A stretch of 64,000 nucleotides of DNA from Bifidobacterium oedipodis (GTDB lineage Bacteria > Actinomycetota > Actinomycetes > Actinomycetales > Bifidobacteriaceae): the NCBI RefSeq assembly GCF_012932425.1, contig NZ_JAAIII010000005.1, forward strand, positions 1 to 64,000. The letters are read 5' to 3'. Below the pieces are notes generated by a model that was given only the letters and a program-made list of their open reading frames with translations, searched no databases and was not told where the DNA came from. The position numbers were made by a program, and so were the translations under genes. Shown here piece by piece: positions 55,681 through 63,878 of the stretch (within the stretch, counting starts at the first letter, position 1; each line of letters starts with the position of its first letter).

Positions 55681-57324
55681 ATGAATGAGACGATGAACCT
55701 TCCTACCCGCAGCAAACCCGAAGTGCTCGCCCCCGCAGGCAACTTGAGGGGTCTGAAAACCGCAGTGGACTATGGTGCCGACGCCGTCTATTGCGGCGGC
55801 AAGGCCTTCGGCATGCGCTCCGCGCCAAAAAACCTAAGCCTTGAGGACTTCGAAGAGGGCTCGCGCTACGCCCATGCGCGTGGTGCCCGCGTATACGTGA
55901 CCTGCAATGTGCTGCCGCGCAACAACGAGGTCGAGGCTCTGCGCGAATACGTCGGTCAGCTTAAAGACACCGGCGTGGACGCACTGATCGTCTCCGATAT
56001 CGGCGTGATGATGATGGCCCGATCCGTCGCTCCGAATCTTGAATTGCATGTCAGCACCCAGGCCGGCGTCACCAATTATCAGGCGGCCAACGCCTTCTAT
56101 GAACTCGGCGCGCGCCGCGTGGTGCTGGCCCGTGAAATGGATTTGCAGGCCGTGCGCGACATCCGCGCCAACATCCCCGACGATCTTGACATCGAATGCT
56201 TCGTGCATGGTGCGATGTGCATGGCCTTCTCTGGCCGCTGCCTGTTCTCCAACTATTTAACCGGCCGCGACGGCAACCACGGCGAATGCGCCCAGCCCTG
56301 CCGCTGGAAGTATTCCATTGTGGAAGAGAAGCGCCCCGGCAAGTACTATCCGATTGAGCAAACCAAAGACGGCGCATACCTGTTCAATTCGCAGGATATG
56401 AACATGCTCGAACACATCGACGACCTCATCGATTCGGGCGCCACCAGCCTGAAAATCGAGGGTCGGTCGAAATCCGCCTACTATATCGCGGCGATGACCA
56501 ACGCCTACAAAACCGCCGTGAACGCCTACATGGTCCAGCGCGGCTTCGAAAACGAGCAGGGGGAGACGCTTAAGCCCTTCCGTGATCGCGTGATTCGCCC
56601 CACGGATCCCGACTATGCCGAGGCCATGCGGCAGGCTCAAGGCCAGCCCGACGCCATCACGTTGCACGCCGATGAGGCGTTCGGCGGCGTTAACGATGAT
56701 GGCTATGAGACGCCCGCCGCCGGAAGCACAGCGTCGAGCGCCGCAGCCGGCACTGCTGCGACTCAGGCTGCTGATACCCGCACCGCTGTGGCCGATATCG
56801 ATGACGATCACCTGAGCTATCACGCGCGTTCCACACGGCGCAAATCCAACACCGCCCCCGAAATGCTGGCCGGCACCTGGCAGCATGCGGCCGTGCGCCC
56901 GGCGCCACACGTCGAACTGCCCGACTGGCTGCTTGACGAGCCAGACAAGGTGGCTCACCGCGACTATTCCACCGGGTTCTATTACCCCGAGCATAAGGTC
57001 ACGCAAAACACCGACCGCTCCGCCTATTTCCGTGCGTGGCTGGTTGTGGGCGAGGTGCTCAGCTGGAGCGCCGACGAAGGCGGACGCGTCACCCTGATGA
57101 GCCGCAACAAAATTGAACCCGGGCAAGATGTGGAATTCCTATTGCCCGGCGAGCCGCCCCTGGCCTACACCGTGCCGGCGGACGGGCTCAGGGACGCCGA
57201 CGGCAACTGGGTGCCCGCCATCAACAACCCTGCCCATGTCTTCTCCATGCCGTGCCCGCATCCGGTGCCGATTAACGCGGCCATCCGTTCGCGCACCGCA
57301 AAGCCCACCCTCAAAGCCGAGTAA
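55681..57324 (+). CDS. Peptidase U32 family protein (YegQ/TrhP-like)
   Basis: Members are linked to tRNA uridine-34 hydroxylation or collagen degradation. The 547-residue protein starts PEVLAPAGNLRGLKTAVDYGADAVYCGG. It has the U32 signature ECFVHGAMCMAFSGRCLFS at about 172-190, followed by the cysteines of CAQPCRW and NSQDMNMLEHIDDLI. An Ala/Thr-rich insert lies at about 340-375. TACACT at 55666-55671 with GTG 55678 six bases later suggests that GTG, directly before ATG 55681, is the true leaderless start. Length and the C-terminal domain fit the tRNA-hydroxylase branch. Confidence 0.9.
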   Translation: MNETMNLPTRSKPEVLAPAGNLRGLKTAVDYGADAVYCGGKAFGMRSAPKNLSLEDFEEGSRYAHARGARVYVTCNVLPRNNEVEALREYVGQLKDTGVDALIVSDIGVMMMARSVAPNLELHVSTQAGVTNYQAANAFYELGARRVVLAREMDLQAVRDIRANIPDDLDIECFVHGAMCMAFSGRCLFSNYLTGRDGNHGECAQPCRWKYSIVEEKRPGKYYPIEQTKDGAYLFNSQDMNMLEHIDDLIDSGATSLKIEGRSKSAYYIAAMTNAYKTAVNAYMVQRGFENEQGETLKPFRDRVIRPTDPDYAEAMRQAQGQPDAITLHADEAFGGVNDDGYETPAAGSTASSAAAGTAATQAADTRTAVADIDDDHLSYHARSTRRKSNTAPEMLAGTWQHAAVRPAPHVELPDWLLDEPDKVAHRDYSTGFYYPEHKVTQNTDRSAYFRAWLVVGEVLSWSADEGGRVTLMSRNKIEPGQDVEFLLPGEPPLAYTVPADGLRDADGNWVPAINNPAHVFSMPCPHPVPINAAIRSRTAKPTLKAE

Positions 57325-57351
57325 TCACACGTCACAAGAAAGCCAACCACT

Positions 57352-58320
57352 ATGAGCCAATACGATGAGGAAATCCTCAACTCCAACGCCATCAGCCCGC
57401 TCGACGAAGCCGGCCAGCCCATCCCCGTCACCATTCCGGTAACGCTGGCCCCCGGCATCACCGTGGTGTACACCACACGCCTTGGCGGTATTTCCACAGG
57501 CGCAACCGGCAACTGCAACCTTGGCGGCAAAGCAGGAGACCCGGGCCAAACGCTTGCCAATCGAGAAGCCCTGTCGCGCGAAATCGGTGCACCGATCAGC
57601 CTGGTCAGGCAAGTGCATTCCGGCCAGGCCATCGATATCGACAAGCCCGGCTACGCGCCCAACGCCAGCTTCGGCTATGACGCCTCCGCTACCGGCACCC
57701 CCATCGAAGCCGACGGACAGGTCACCGCCCGCCCCGGCATCGCTCTGGGCATGTTCGCCGCCGACTGCCTACCCGTACTCATGGCCGACCCCATCGCCGG
57801 CGTGATCGGTGCAGCCCACTGCGGCCGCCGCGGCCTGGAGCGCGGCGTCATCGGTGCCACCATCGACCTTATGATCGCCAAAGGTGCCGAACCTGGCCAC
57901 ATCGTAGCCACACTCGGCCCGCGCATCTGCGGCGACTGCTATGAGGTGGGCGACCAGATCGCCGACGAATTCGACGCTCGATTCCCCGGCACCTTCACCC
58001 TCAGCCGCTTCGGCAAGCCCGGCATCGACATCGCCCACGCGGCCCTCGAAGCGCTCGCCGAAGCCGGCGTGCCGATGGACAGCCTGGTTGAATCGCGTCC
58101 GCGCGTCAACGCTGCTACCCAATACTTGGATTCTGACGAAGAGCTGCGCCAATTGTGCGCCACGGACGGCGAAGGCGACTCGGACCTGACCGTGCGCATC
58201 GACGCCATCCGACGCAGCATGTGCACCCTCGAAAACCCACTGTGGTATTCGCACCGTCGTGCCGCGCTCGCCGGCAAAACGCAGGAAGGGCGCATGCTGG
58301 CCCTTATCGTGCGTTCGTAA
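57352..58320 (+). CDS. pgeF: Peptidoglycan editing factor PgeF (laccase-domain protein)
   Basis: A 322-residue protein of the YfiH/LACC1 family. Members hydrolyse misincorporated residues in peptidoglycan precursors or act on purine nucleosides. The metal ligands are His89 (VRQVHSG), Cys139 (AADCLPV) and His156 (AAHCGRRGL). TTRLGGISTGATGNCNLG opens the domain. It lies 27 bases after the U32 gene, so the two are probably co-transcribed. In other bacteria this gene is often next to ftsZ, which is not in view. Confidence 0.92.
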   Translation: MSQYDEEILNSNAISPLDEAGQPIPVTIPVTLAPGITVVYTTRLGGISTGATGNCNLGGKAGDPGQTLANREALSREIGAPISLVRQVHSGQAIDIDKPGYAPNASFGYDASATGTPIEADGQVTARPGIALGMFAADCLPVLMADPIAGVIGAAHCGRRGLERGVIGATIDLMIAKGAEPGHIVATLGPRICGDCYEVGDQIADEFDARFPGTFTLSRFGKPGIDIAHAALEALAEAGVPMDSLVESRPRVNAATQYLDSDEELRQLCATDGEGDSDLTVRIDAIRRSMCTLENPLWYSHRRAALAGKTQEGRMLALIVRS

Positions 58321-58504
58321 GCGGCGATGGGGGTGCTTGGAAACATCCCCTCGAATGATTCCGAACAATTCCGAACGTTCCCAAGCGATTCCCAGCGCTA
58401 GTGTTTCTGGGCGAACGAATACGAATCGCAAGGCCGCACCCTGCTCGCGGTAGTATGGTGCGCAGCAACGGTTCGGCGAACAATGGCTTGTACGGTGAGG
58501 TGTT

Positions 58505-59425
58505 ATGACTGAGCGAGAAGACGATTTCGATACTGCGAGCGGCAACATGCGTGAGGGCGGCAACAGGGGTGCGCAGCAGATCCCCCAGCATGCCCCCGTA
58601 GTGGCAGTGGTGCTGGCCGCCGGATTCGGCACGCGCTTCGACCCCGACAATCCCAAGCAACTGGTTTCCGTGGGCGGCAAACCTATTGTGTGCTGGTCCA
58701 TCGAAGCGTTCGAGCGGTGCGCTCGCGTCAGCGACATCGTGGTGGTGGTCAACCCCAAGGTGCGCGACGATGTGGAATCGCTGATTGATCAGGCCGGCTA
58801 CACCAAGGTGCGCATTGTTATCGACGGTGGTGCGGAACGCGTGGACAGCACCGCAGCCGCTCTGGACACGTTGGCTGCCGCCGGCATTCCGGGCAACGCC
58901 AAAATTCTCATCCATGACGCGGTGCGCCCCTTCGTCGCGCAATCCGCCATCGACGGTTCCATCGACGCGCTTGACCAGTTCAACGCCTGCACCGTGGCCT
59001 GGGGATCCACCGACACCATCCTGCTTACCGAGGATCTCGGCGAACGCAAGGTGGTGCGTGCGGTGCCGAATCGCCCTGACATGTTCCGTGCGCAAACGCC
59101 GCAATCCTTCCGTTTCGACACCATCCGCCGCGCCTACGAACTGGCCGGTGCCGACCCCGACTTCCACCCCACGGACGACACGCGCGTGGTCGTCGACTAT
59201 CTGCCTGATGAACCGGTTGCCATCGTCTCCGGTGCCGAATCGAACCTGAAAATCACCACATTGGCGGATCTGCCAACCGCCGAACGTATCGCAGCCGACT
59301 TGCTCGGCCTGACGCCGGACGATACTTTGGGACGCACTGCCGCCGACGATATGCTGGCGCGCAAGGAACAGGCACGCGCCCGTATGCATGCCGTCCTCGC
59401 CCAAGCCGCCTCGCAGCTGCACTGA
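58505..59425 (+). CDS. ispD: 2-C-methyl-D-erythritol 4-phosphate cytidylyltransferase
   Basis: Third step of the MEP isoprenoid pathway, making CDP-methylerythritol. The 306-residue protein has VVLAAGFGTRFDPDNPKQLVSVGGKPI at about 36-62, IHDAVRPFV, NRPDMFRAQTPQSFR and a DDTRVVV segment near the end of the domain. An N-terminal tail of about 30 residues and a C-terminal tail of about 45 extend the usual 230. GAGGTGTT precedes the ATG. ispF is not adjacent. TarI-type ribitol-phosphate cytidylyltransferases are similar, but no teichoic acid genes lie nearby. Confidence 0.88.
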   Translation: MTEREDDFDTASGNMREGGNRGAQQIPQHAPVVAVVLAAGFGTRFDPDNPKQLVSVGGKPIVCWSIEAFERCARVSDIVVVVNPKVRDDVESLIDQAGYTKVRIVIDGGAERVDSTAAALDTLAAAGIPGNAKILIHDAVRPFVAQSAIDGSIDALDQFNACTVAWGSTDTILLTEDLGERKVVRAVPNRPDMFRAQTPQSFRFDTIRRAYELAGADPDFHPTDDTRVVVDYLPDEPVAIVSGAESNLKITTLADLPTAERIAADLLGLTPDDTLGRTAADDMLARKEQARARMHAVLAQAASQLH

Positions 59426-59480
59426 GTGTGCGCTGAGTTTGCGTTTGCACTGAGTTTGCGCTGAGTGCGTGCTAGGTTCG
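59419..59480. repeat. Degenerate CTGAGT repeats at the ispD stop
   Basis: (C/T)TGAGT followed by GTGCG or TTGCG recurs about every 11-20 bases across the end of ispD, whose own stop codon lies inside the first unit, and into the spacer. This looks like local slippage duplication. Confidence 0.5.
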
Positions 59481-59610
59481 CACCAATCCCACGTTGGATT
59501 TGTGCTGAACTTGCATACAGCGGTTTGCCTCGGTTGCCGGTGTGCCAGCACATCGGCACGGTTGCGCCCGCCAGCAGGCAAATAGCAGCACTTCGGCTAG
59601 ACTGGGCACC

Positions 59611-60288
59611 ATGCGTGAACTCACAGTCGTCATCTCCGGATTCGACCACTACGATGACGTAACCGTCAATCCTGCTGTCGAAGTGCCCAAGGCACTCGCC
59701 GAACAGGGGCTGGGTAACCTGCTCGGCCCTGACGATACGTCGGAGCAGGTTAGCGTAACCATCCATGCGGTCAGCATTCCCGTGAGCTTCGCCAAAGCCT
59801 GGCCCACCCTGCTCGAAGCGATTGAGGCGACGCATCCCAATATCGTCATCGCCACAGGCCTTAAGCACGCGGCCCACAGCGTGATGCTTGAGCGTTGCGC
59901 CACCAATCTGATGGACACCGCCAAGCCGGACGCCGACAATATGATTCCGCAGCGCGAACCCATCGACGCCAACGGTCCGGCCGCCTACTGGACGCGCCTG
60001 CCGCTGCGCGCGATTCTCAAAGACTTCACCGACGATGGCGTTCCCGCTTCGCTCAGTTCGGACGCGGGCACCTTCGTCTGCAATTCGCTGTTCTATAACC
60101 TGCTCAACTGGGCATCCACCCAGGATCATGTGTTGGCGGGATTCGTCAGCTTCCCGATGGTGGGCCCCGCGCACAGCGCGCAGCACACCCTGCCGCTTGA
60201 CCAGCAGATTGCCGCCGGACGTGACGTGGTGCGCGAAACCGTGCGCTACTATCTCAAGCCCTCCAGCTCGGATATTCTCATCGATTAG
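59611..60288 (+). CDS. Pyroglutamyl-peptidase I-like protein lacking catalytic His
   Basis: The C15 family removes N-terminal pyroglutamate. The 225-residue protein has the family frame: VVISGFDHYDDVTVNPAVE, Glu94 in VMLERCATN and the nucleophile Cys157 in SDAGTFVCNSLFYNLL. At the catalytic His position (family GFIHVP) it reads GFVSFP with Ser180, and the usual GxxPGR segment is GLKHAA. It may be inactive, use a different residue, or have a new substrate. TAGACT at 59598-59603 lies seven bases before ATG, suggesting a leaderless message. Confidence 0.82.
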   Translation: MRELTVVISGFDHYDDVTVNPAVEVPKALAEQGLGNLLGPDDTSEQVSVTIHAVSIPVSFAKAWPTLLEAIEATHPNIVIATGLKHAAHSVMLERCATNLMDTAKPDADNMIPQREPIDANGPAAYWTRLPLRAILKDFTDDGVPASLSSDAGTFVCNSLFYNLLNWASTQDHVLAGFVSFPMVGPAHSAQHTLPLDQQIAAGRDVVRETVRYYLKPSSSDILID

Positions 60289-60537
60289 CGCCGCTGATCG
60301 GCGCTGGTCGCCCCTGTTGCCCAGTGCCATTGCGGCGCGGTTGTCGCCGATGCTATCAGCCCGTCACATATGCGCAAGTTTGAGCATTGTTGCACGATGA
60401 TGCGCATACGTAGAACAAGGTACGCACGCATTGTAACGATTGGTCGGCGTTCCACGCGTCGAACCATGCCAATGCGCTACAGTGCTTGAGTACTCGCCGA
60501 GAAAACGGCGTTGGTTGGATGCGAAAGGATATTGACG

Positions 60538-62016
60538 ATGGCGGATCGTTTCCCGGTGGTGCTGCGAGGATATGACAAAGAGAAGGTGGACGAGGCCTTT
60601 GCCTCCGTTCAGGACAGCATGAAGCAGGCGCATCAGACGCTGGTCAGCATGCGTGAGCAGATCGCTGCCGACGATGATCGCATCCTGCAACTGCAGGCGC
60701 AGCTGGAAGAGGAAAAGCGACGCAAGAAGTCCGACAATTCCTTCGCCTCCCTCGGCGCAAACGCACAGCAGATGCTCGCCTCCGCCGAACAGACCAGCAC
60801 CGCGCTATTGGAGCGGGCCAAGCAGGATGCCGCCTCCACCAGAACCGCCGCCCAGGAACAGGCCGAAACGCTGATCAACAATGCCAAAATCGATGCTCAG
60901 CACATTACCGCCGACGCCAACGCCAAGGCCGCTTCCGTGCTGGAGAACGCCCACAATCAGGCCGAATCGATCACCACTGCTGCCAACGAAGACGCCGCCC
61001 AGCTGCGTGCCGCAACCGCCAAGAACGTTGCCGAACAGCGCCAGAGCGTGGAACTTGAACTGACCAACTCGCGTGAGGAGCACAATAAGAAACTGGCTGC
61101 CGAGCGTGCCGCGCAGGAGCGCGAAATCGCCGATATGAAGGCCGAAGCCACTCAGCAGACTGCCGAACAGCGCCGCAACGCCAACGCGGAGATCACCAAG
61201 CTCAAGTCCGAAGCCAACGATCAGATCGAGGCGGCGCTCGCCGAAGCCAACAAGAAGCTTGCCGATGTGCGCGAACAGGTTTCCAAGATGACCACCGAAG
61301 CCCAGCGCAAGGCGCAGGAAATCATCGACGCCGCCAAGGCCAAGGCGCAGGAGATCACCGATGAAGCGGAGGTTTCCCGCACCAGCACGATGAGCAAGGT
61401 CAACGCCGAAGTCGAGCAGATTCGCAACGATATCGCCGCCCAGCAGGAAGAAGCCACCAAGAAGGTGGGCGAATTGCTGGACAGCTTGGAGGAGCGTCGC
61501 ACCAGCGCCAAGCAGGAGGCTGACGAGCTGATCGCGCAGGCGAAGTCTGTGCGTGAAGAGGCGGACTCTTATGCTGCCGGCAAGCGTAAGGAAGCTGACG
61601 AACAGGCTGAAACGATTGTGCAGAAGGCCGTTGAAGATGCCGATTCTCAGGTTGAGGAGCGTCGTGCGGCCGCTCAGGTTGAGCTTGATGGACTGTCCAA
61701 GCGCATTCAAGAATTGCAGCAGCGCGAAGCTGGCATCACCCAGCGTGTTTCCGAGCTGCGTTCCATGTTCGCCCAAGCCTTCGCCGGATTTGGCGTTGCG
61801 GCACCTGCCGGAGCGAATGCGGACTCTCTGCCGGTGAACGCGCCGGTGGCTGCAGAGGCGGCTGGTGATGGCGAGGGTGAAGCGACCTCGTCGGATGACG
61901 AGCGCACCGAAGAGATCGAACAGGGCGACTCCGTCGATCAGTCGGGCGACCAGTCCGCTGAACAGCAGGACGATCAGCCGGCTGATGATCATCAAGCCCA
62001 AAGCGAAGGCGAATGA
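60538..62016 (+). CDS. DivIVA-like coiled-coil protein
   Basis: A 492-residue cytoplasmic protein. Residues 1-60 (DRFPVVLRGYDKEKVDEAFASVQDSM) match the membrane-curvature-binding N-terminal domain of DivIVA/Wag31. Residues of about 85-430 form a nearly continuous Ala/Glu/Gln/Lys coiled coil, and the tail is acidic with Glu, Asp, Gln and Ser. It likely acts as a scaffold at poles or septa in growth, though being longer than Wag31 it may be a paralogue. ATG 60538 follows GAAAGGATATTGACG. A terminator follows, then pepC. Confidence 0.85.
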   Translation: MADRFPVVLRGYDKEKVDEAFASVQDSMKQAHQTLVSMREQIAADDDRILQLQAQLEEEKRRKKSDNSFASLGANAQQMLASAEQTSTALLERAKQDAASTRTAAQEQAETLINNAKIDAQHITADANAKAASVLENAHNQAESITTAANEDAAQLRAATAKNVAEQRQSVELELTNSREEHNKKLAAERAAQEREIADMKAEATQQTAEQRRNANAEITKLKSEANDQIEAALAEANKKLADVREQVSKMTTEAQRKAQEIIDAAKAKAQEITDEAEVSRTSTMSKVNAEVEQIRNDIAAQQEEATKKVGELLDSLEERRTSAKQEADELIAQAKSVREEADSYAAGKRKEADEQAETIVQKAVEDADSQVEERRAAAQVELDGLSKRIQELQQREAGITQRVSELRSMFAQAFAGFGVAAPAGANADSLPVNAPVAAEAAGDGEGEATSSDDERTEEIEQGDSVDQSGDQSAEQQDDQPADDHQAQSEGE

Positions 62017-62052
62017 CAAGCCATCGGATAGACTGCTAACGACAATGAATGT

Positions 62053-62084
62053 TACGGCACCTGCGCTCGACGCCAGGTGCCGTA
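62053..62084 (+). terminator. Terminator of DivIVA-like gene
   Basis: TACGGCACCTG (62053-62063) and CAGGTGCCGTA (62074-62084) pair perfectly around a 10-base loop. There is no long U run. Confidence 0.7.
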
Positions 62085-62130
62085 CGTATGTAACGCGCCA
62101 CAAGCGCACCAATCCGAAGAAGGAGCAGAC

Positions 62131-63477
62131 ATGAGTGAATTGACGCCTCTGACCGGCGAAGCCCTGGCCAGCCTCAAAAGCGAATTCGACGCTGACGGCA
62201 CCAACCGTCTCGCCATGAACGCGGTGACCGCCGCCGGCATCGACAAGGTGGCCCGCAACTACGACCGCGCCCGCCTGCTGCAGCGTCGTTTCTCCACCAT
62301 CGTGGACAACGGCGAAGCCACTCATCAGGATCGTTCCGGCCGCTGCTGGCTGTTCAGCTCCCTGAATGTGGCTCGTTTTGTGGCCAAGAAGAACATGAAC
62401 CTGAAGGAATTCGAGTTCTCCCAGAACTATGCGATGTACTTCGACAAGCTGGAGCGCGTCAACTACTTCCTCAAGGATATGGCCGCCCTCGTGGCCGCCG
62501 GCGAACCTGCCGACTCCCGCCTGATCCAGCACCTGCTTGCCGATGTGATGGGCGACGGCGGCCAGTGGACCATGGCCATGAACATCTACAAGAAGTATGG
62601 TGCGGTGCCCAAGGATCTGTTCCCCGAAACCGAATCTTCCAAGAACACCGGTGAGATGAACACGCAGCTGCGCCATATGCTGCACACCGCCGTGGCCCGC
62701 ATGTACGCCGCCGACGGCGATGCCGCGAAGATCGATGAGATTATCGCCGAAGCCACTGCGGCCGGCCATCGCATCCTGACCATCCACCTGGGTGAGCCGC
62801 CGGTCAGCTTCGACTGGGAGTGGACCGACAAGGACGGCGAATTCCACCGCGACGGCGAGATCACGCCGGTTGAATTCTGGAAGAAGTACGTGGGCCCCGC
62901 CGGCCTCGAGGATTACGTGTGCCTCGTGGACGATCCGCGCGCCGAGCATGCCAAGGGCAAGAAGATCGGCATCGAGCACTTGGGCAACGTTGCTGGCGGC
63001 GACGCAACCGAATACCTCAATGTGCCGAACCAGTTCATGAAGGACTGCGTGCGCAAGATTCTCGTTGAGCAGGGTATTCCGGTGTGGTTCGGTGCCGACT
63101 GCCACCCGTTCATGGACCGTGAGAACGGTGCTTGGGCCACCGATCTGTTCGAGTATGGCTCCATCTATGACTTCGACTTCGACCTCGACAAGGAGGCTCG
63201 CGTGCGCTTCGGCGATTCCGCCATGAACCACGCCATGGCCTTCGCCGGTGTGGACGTGGCCGAAGACGGCACCACCACCCGCCGTTGGCGCGTGGAGAAC
63301 TCCTGGGGTGCGAAGATCGCCGACAAGGGCTACTTCACCATGTCCGACGACTGGTTCACCGAATACGTCTACGAGGTGGCTGTCCCCAAGACCATGCTCC
63401 CCGCCGAATACCAGGCCGCCTTGGAAGAACCCGCCACCATGCTCCCCGCGTGGGATCCAATGGGCGCGCTCGCGTGA
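62131..63477 (+). CDS. pepC: Aminopeptidase C (bleomycin hydrolase family)
   Basis: A cytoplasmic cysteine aminopeptidase (C1B) that completes digestion of imported peptides. The 448-residue protein has the catalytic Cys72 in QDRSGRCWLFSSLN, His367 in MNHAMAFAGVD and Asn390 in VENSWG, plus FEFSQNYAMYFDKLERVNYFL. GAAGGAGCAGAC precedes ATG 62131. The last codons overlap a terminator-type hairpin (63474-63494). Monocistronic. Confidence 0.96.
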   Translation: MSELTPLTGEALASLKSEFDADGTNRLAMNAVTAAGIDKVARNYDRARLLQRRFSTIVDNGEATHQDRSGRCWLFSSLNVARFVAKKNMNLKEFEFSQNYAMYFDKLERVNYFLKDMAALVAAGEPADSRLIQHLLADVMGDGGQWTMAMNIYKKYGAVPKDLFPETESSKNTGEMNTQLRHMLHTAVARMYAADGDAAKIDEIIAEATAAGHRILTIHLGEPPVSFDWEWTDKDGEFHRDGEITPVEFWKKYVGPAGLEDYVCLVDDPRAEHAKGKKIGIEHLGNVAGGDATEYLNVPNQFMKDCVRKILVEQGIPVWFGADCHPFMDRENGAWATDLFEYGSIYDFDFDLDKEARVRFGDSAMNHAMAFAGVDVAEDGTTTRRWRVENSWGAKIADKGYFTMSDDWFTEYVYEVAVPKTMLPAEYQAALEEPATMLPAWDPMGALA

Positions 63478-63494
63478 TGCGCTAAGCGCATCAC
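63474..63494 (+). terminator. Hairpin overlapping the pepC stop
   Basis: GTGATGCGC (63474-63482) and GCGCATCAC (63486-63494) pair perfectly around TAA, and the stem includes the pepC TGA. No U tract. Confidence 0.5.
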
Positions 63495-63514
63495 ACAACG
63501 AGCGCGGAGGCGGC

Positions 63515-63629
63515 GGAGCTTTGGACAGCCCGGTGGGCTGTCCATGCGAAGCTCCTTGTAACCCAGTAACCTGAAAGGCCAGTGCGCCTGAAGCGGACAA
63601 GCCGTATAGAGAACAGCCCGGTGGGCTGT
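63515..63629. repeat. Duplicated 17-base palindrome ACAGCCC...GGGCTGT
   Basis: ACAGCCCGGTGGGCTGT occurs at 63525-63541 and again at 63613-63629. The first copy sits in a larger hairpin (GGAGCTT at 63515 pairing with AAGCTCC at 63549). These may be tandem terminators after pepC or a small repeat family. Confidence 0.6.
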
Positions 63630-63645
63630 CTGCCCTGCCACTCCG

Positions 63646-63756
63646 CACGGTTTACCTATAGGTTTGCACGTTTCGTCTGCGAATTTGTTACATACCTACG
63701 TAACAATTCCGCAGGTGAAACGTGATATCTGACAGCTGAACCGCTCGCAAAGACAG
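63646..63756. repeat. 21-bp-phased palindromic array, copy 4
   Basis: Left 21-mers at 63646-63666 and 63667-63687 carry CACGGTTTACCT and CACGTTTCGTCTG. The core at 63688-63711 has TTACATACCTACGTAA. Right 21-mers at 63712-63732 and 63733-63753 carry AGGTGAAACGTG and AGCTGAACCGCT, then CAG. It has one right repeat fewer than the other copies and runs straight into the terminator at 63758. Confidence 0.82.
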
Positions 63757-63757
63757 A

Positions 63758-63799
63758 CAAGAAGGGGATGTGATGAATAATCATCACATCCCCTTCTTG
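63758..63799. terminator. 19-bp perfect hairpin
   Basis: CAAGAAGGGGATGTGATGA (63758-63776) and its exact complement (63781-63799) pair around ATAA. On the minus strand it lies about 80 bases past the stop of the alcohol dehydrogenase and should terminate it. On the plus strand it closes the pepC spacer. Confidence 0.85.
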
Positions 63800-63802
63800 C
63801 CA

Positions 63803-63870
63803 TTCCGAGCGTAGCGTAGGGAGTCAAGGAATCTCACGTCTGAGATGTTTCGACTCCGTTCAGCATGACG
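63803..63870. repeat. Imperfect palindrome, REP-like
   Basis: GGGAGTC...ATCTCA and TGAGAT...GACTCC surround CGTC, followed by CAGCATGACG. Paired arms with a compact centre just downstream of a gene resemble a dispersed REP-type unit, but only one copy is in this window. Confidence 0.45.
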
Positions 63871-63878
63871 GTGCTCGA

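Noticed and set aside
60805..63648. Minus-strand open frame of about 950 codons opposite the DivIVA-like gene and pepC
   Set aside because: It spans two well-supported plus-strand genes and their terminator and has no start signal or recognisable domain.
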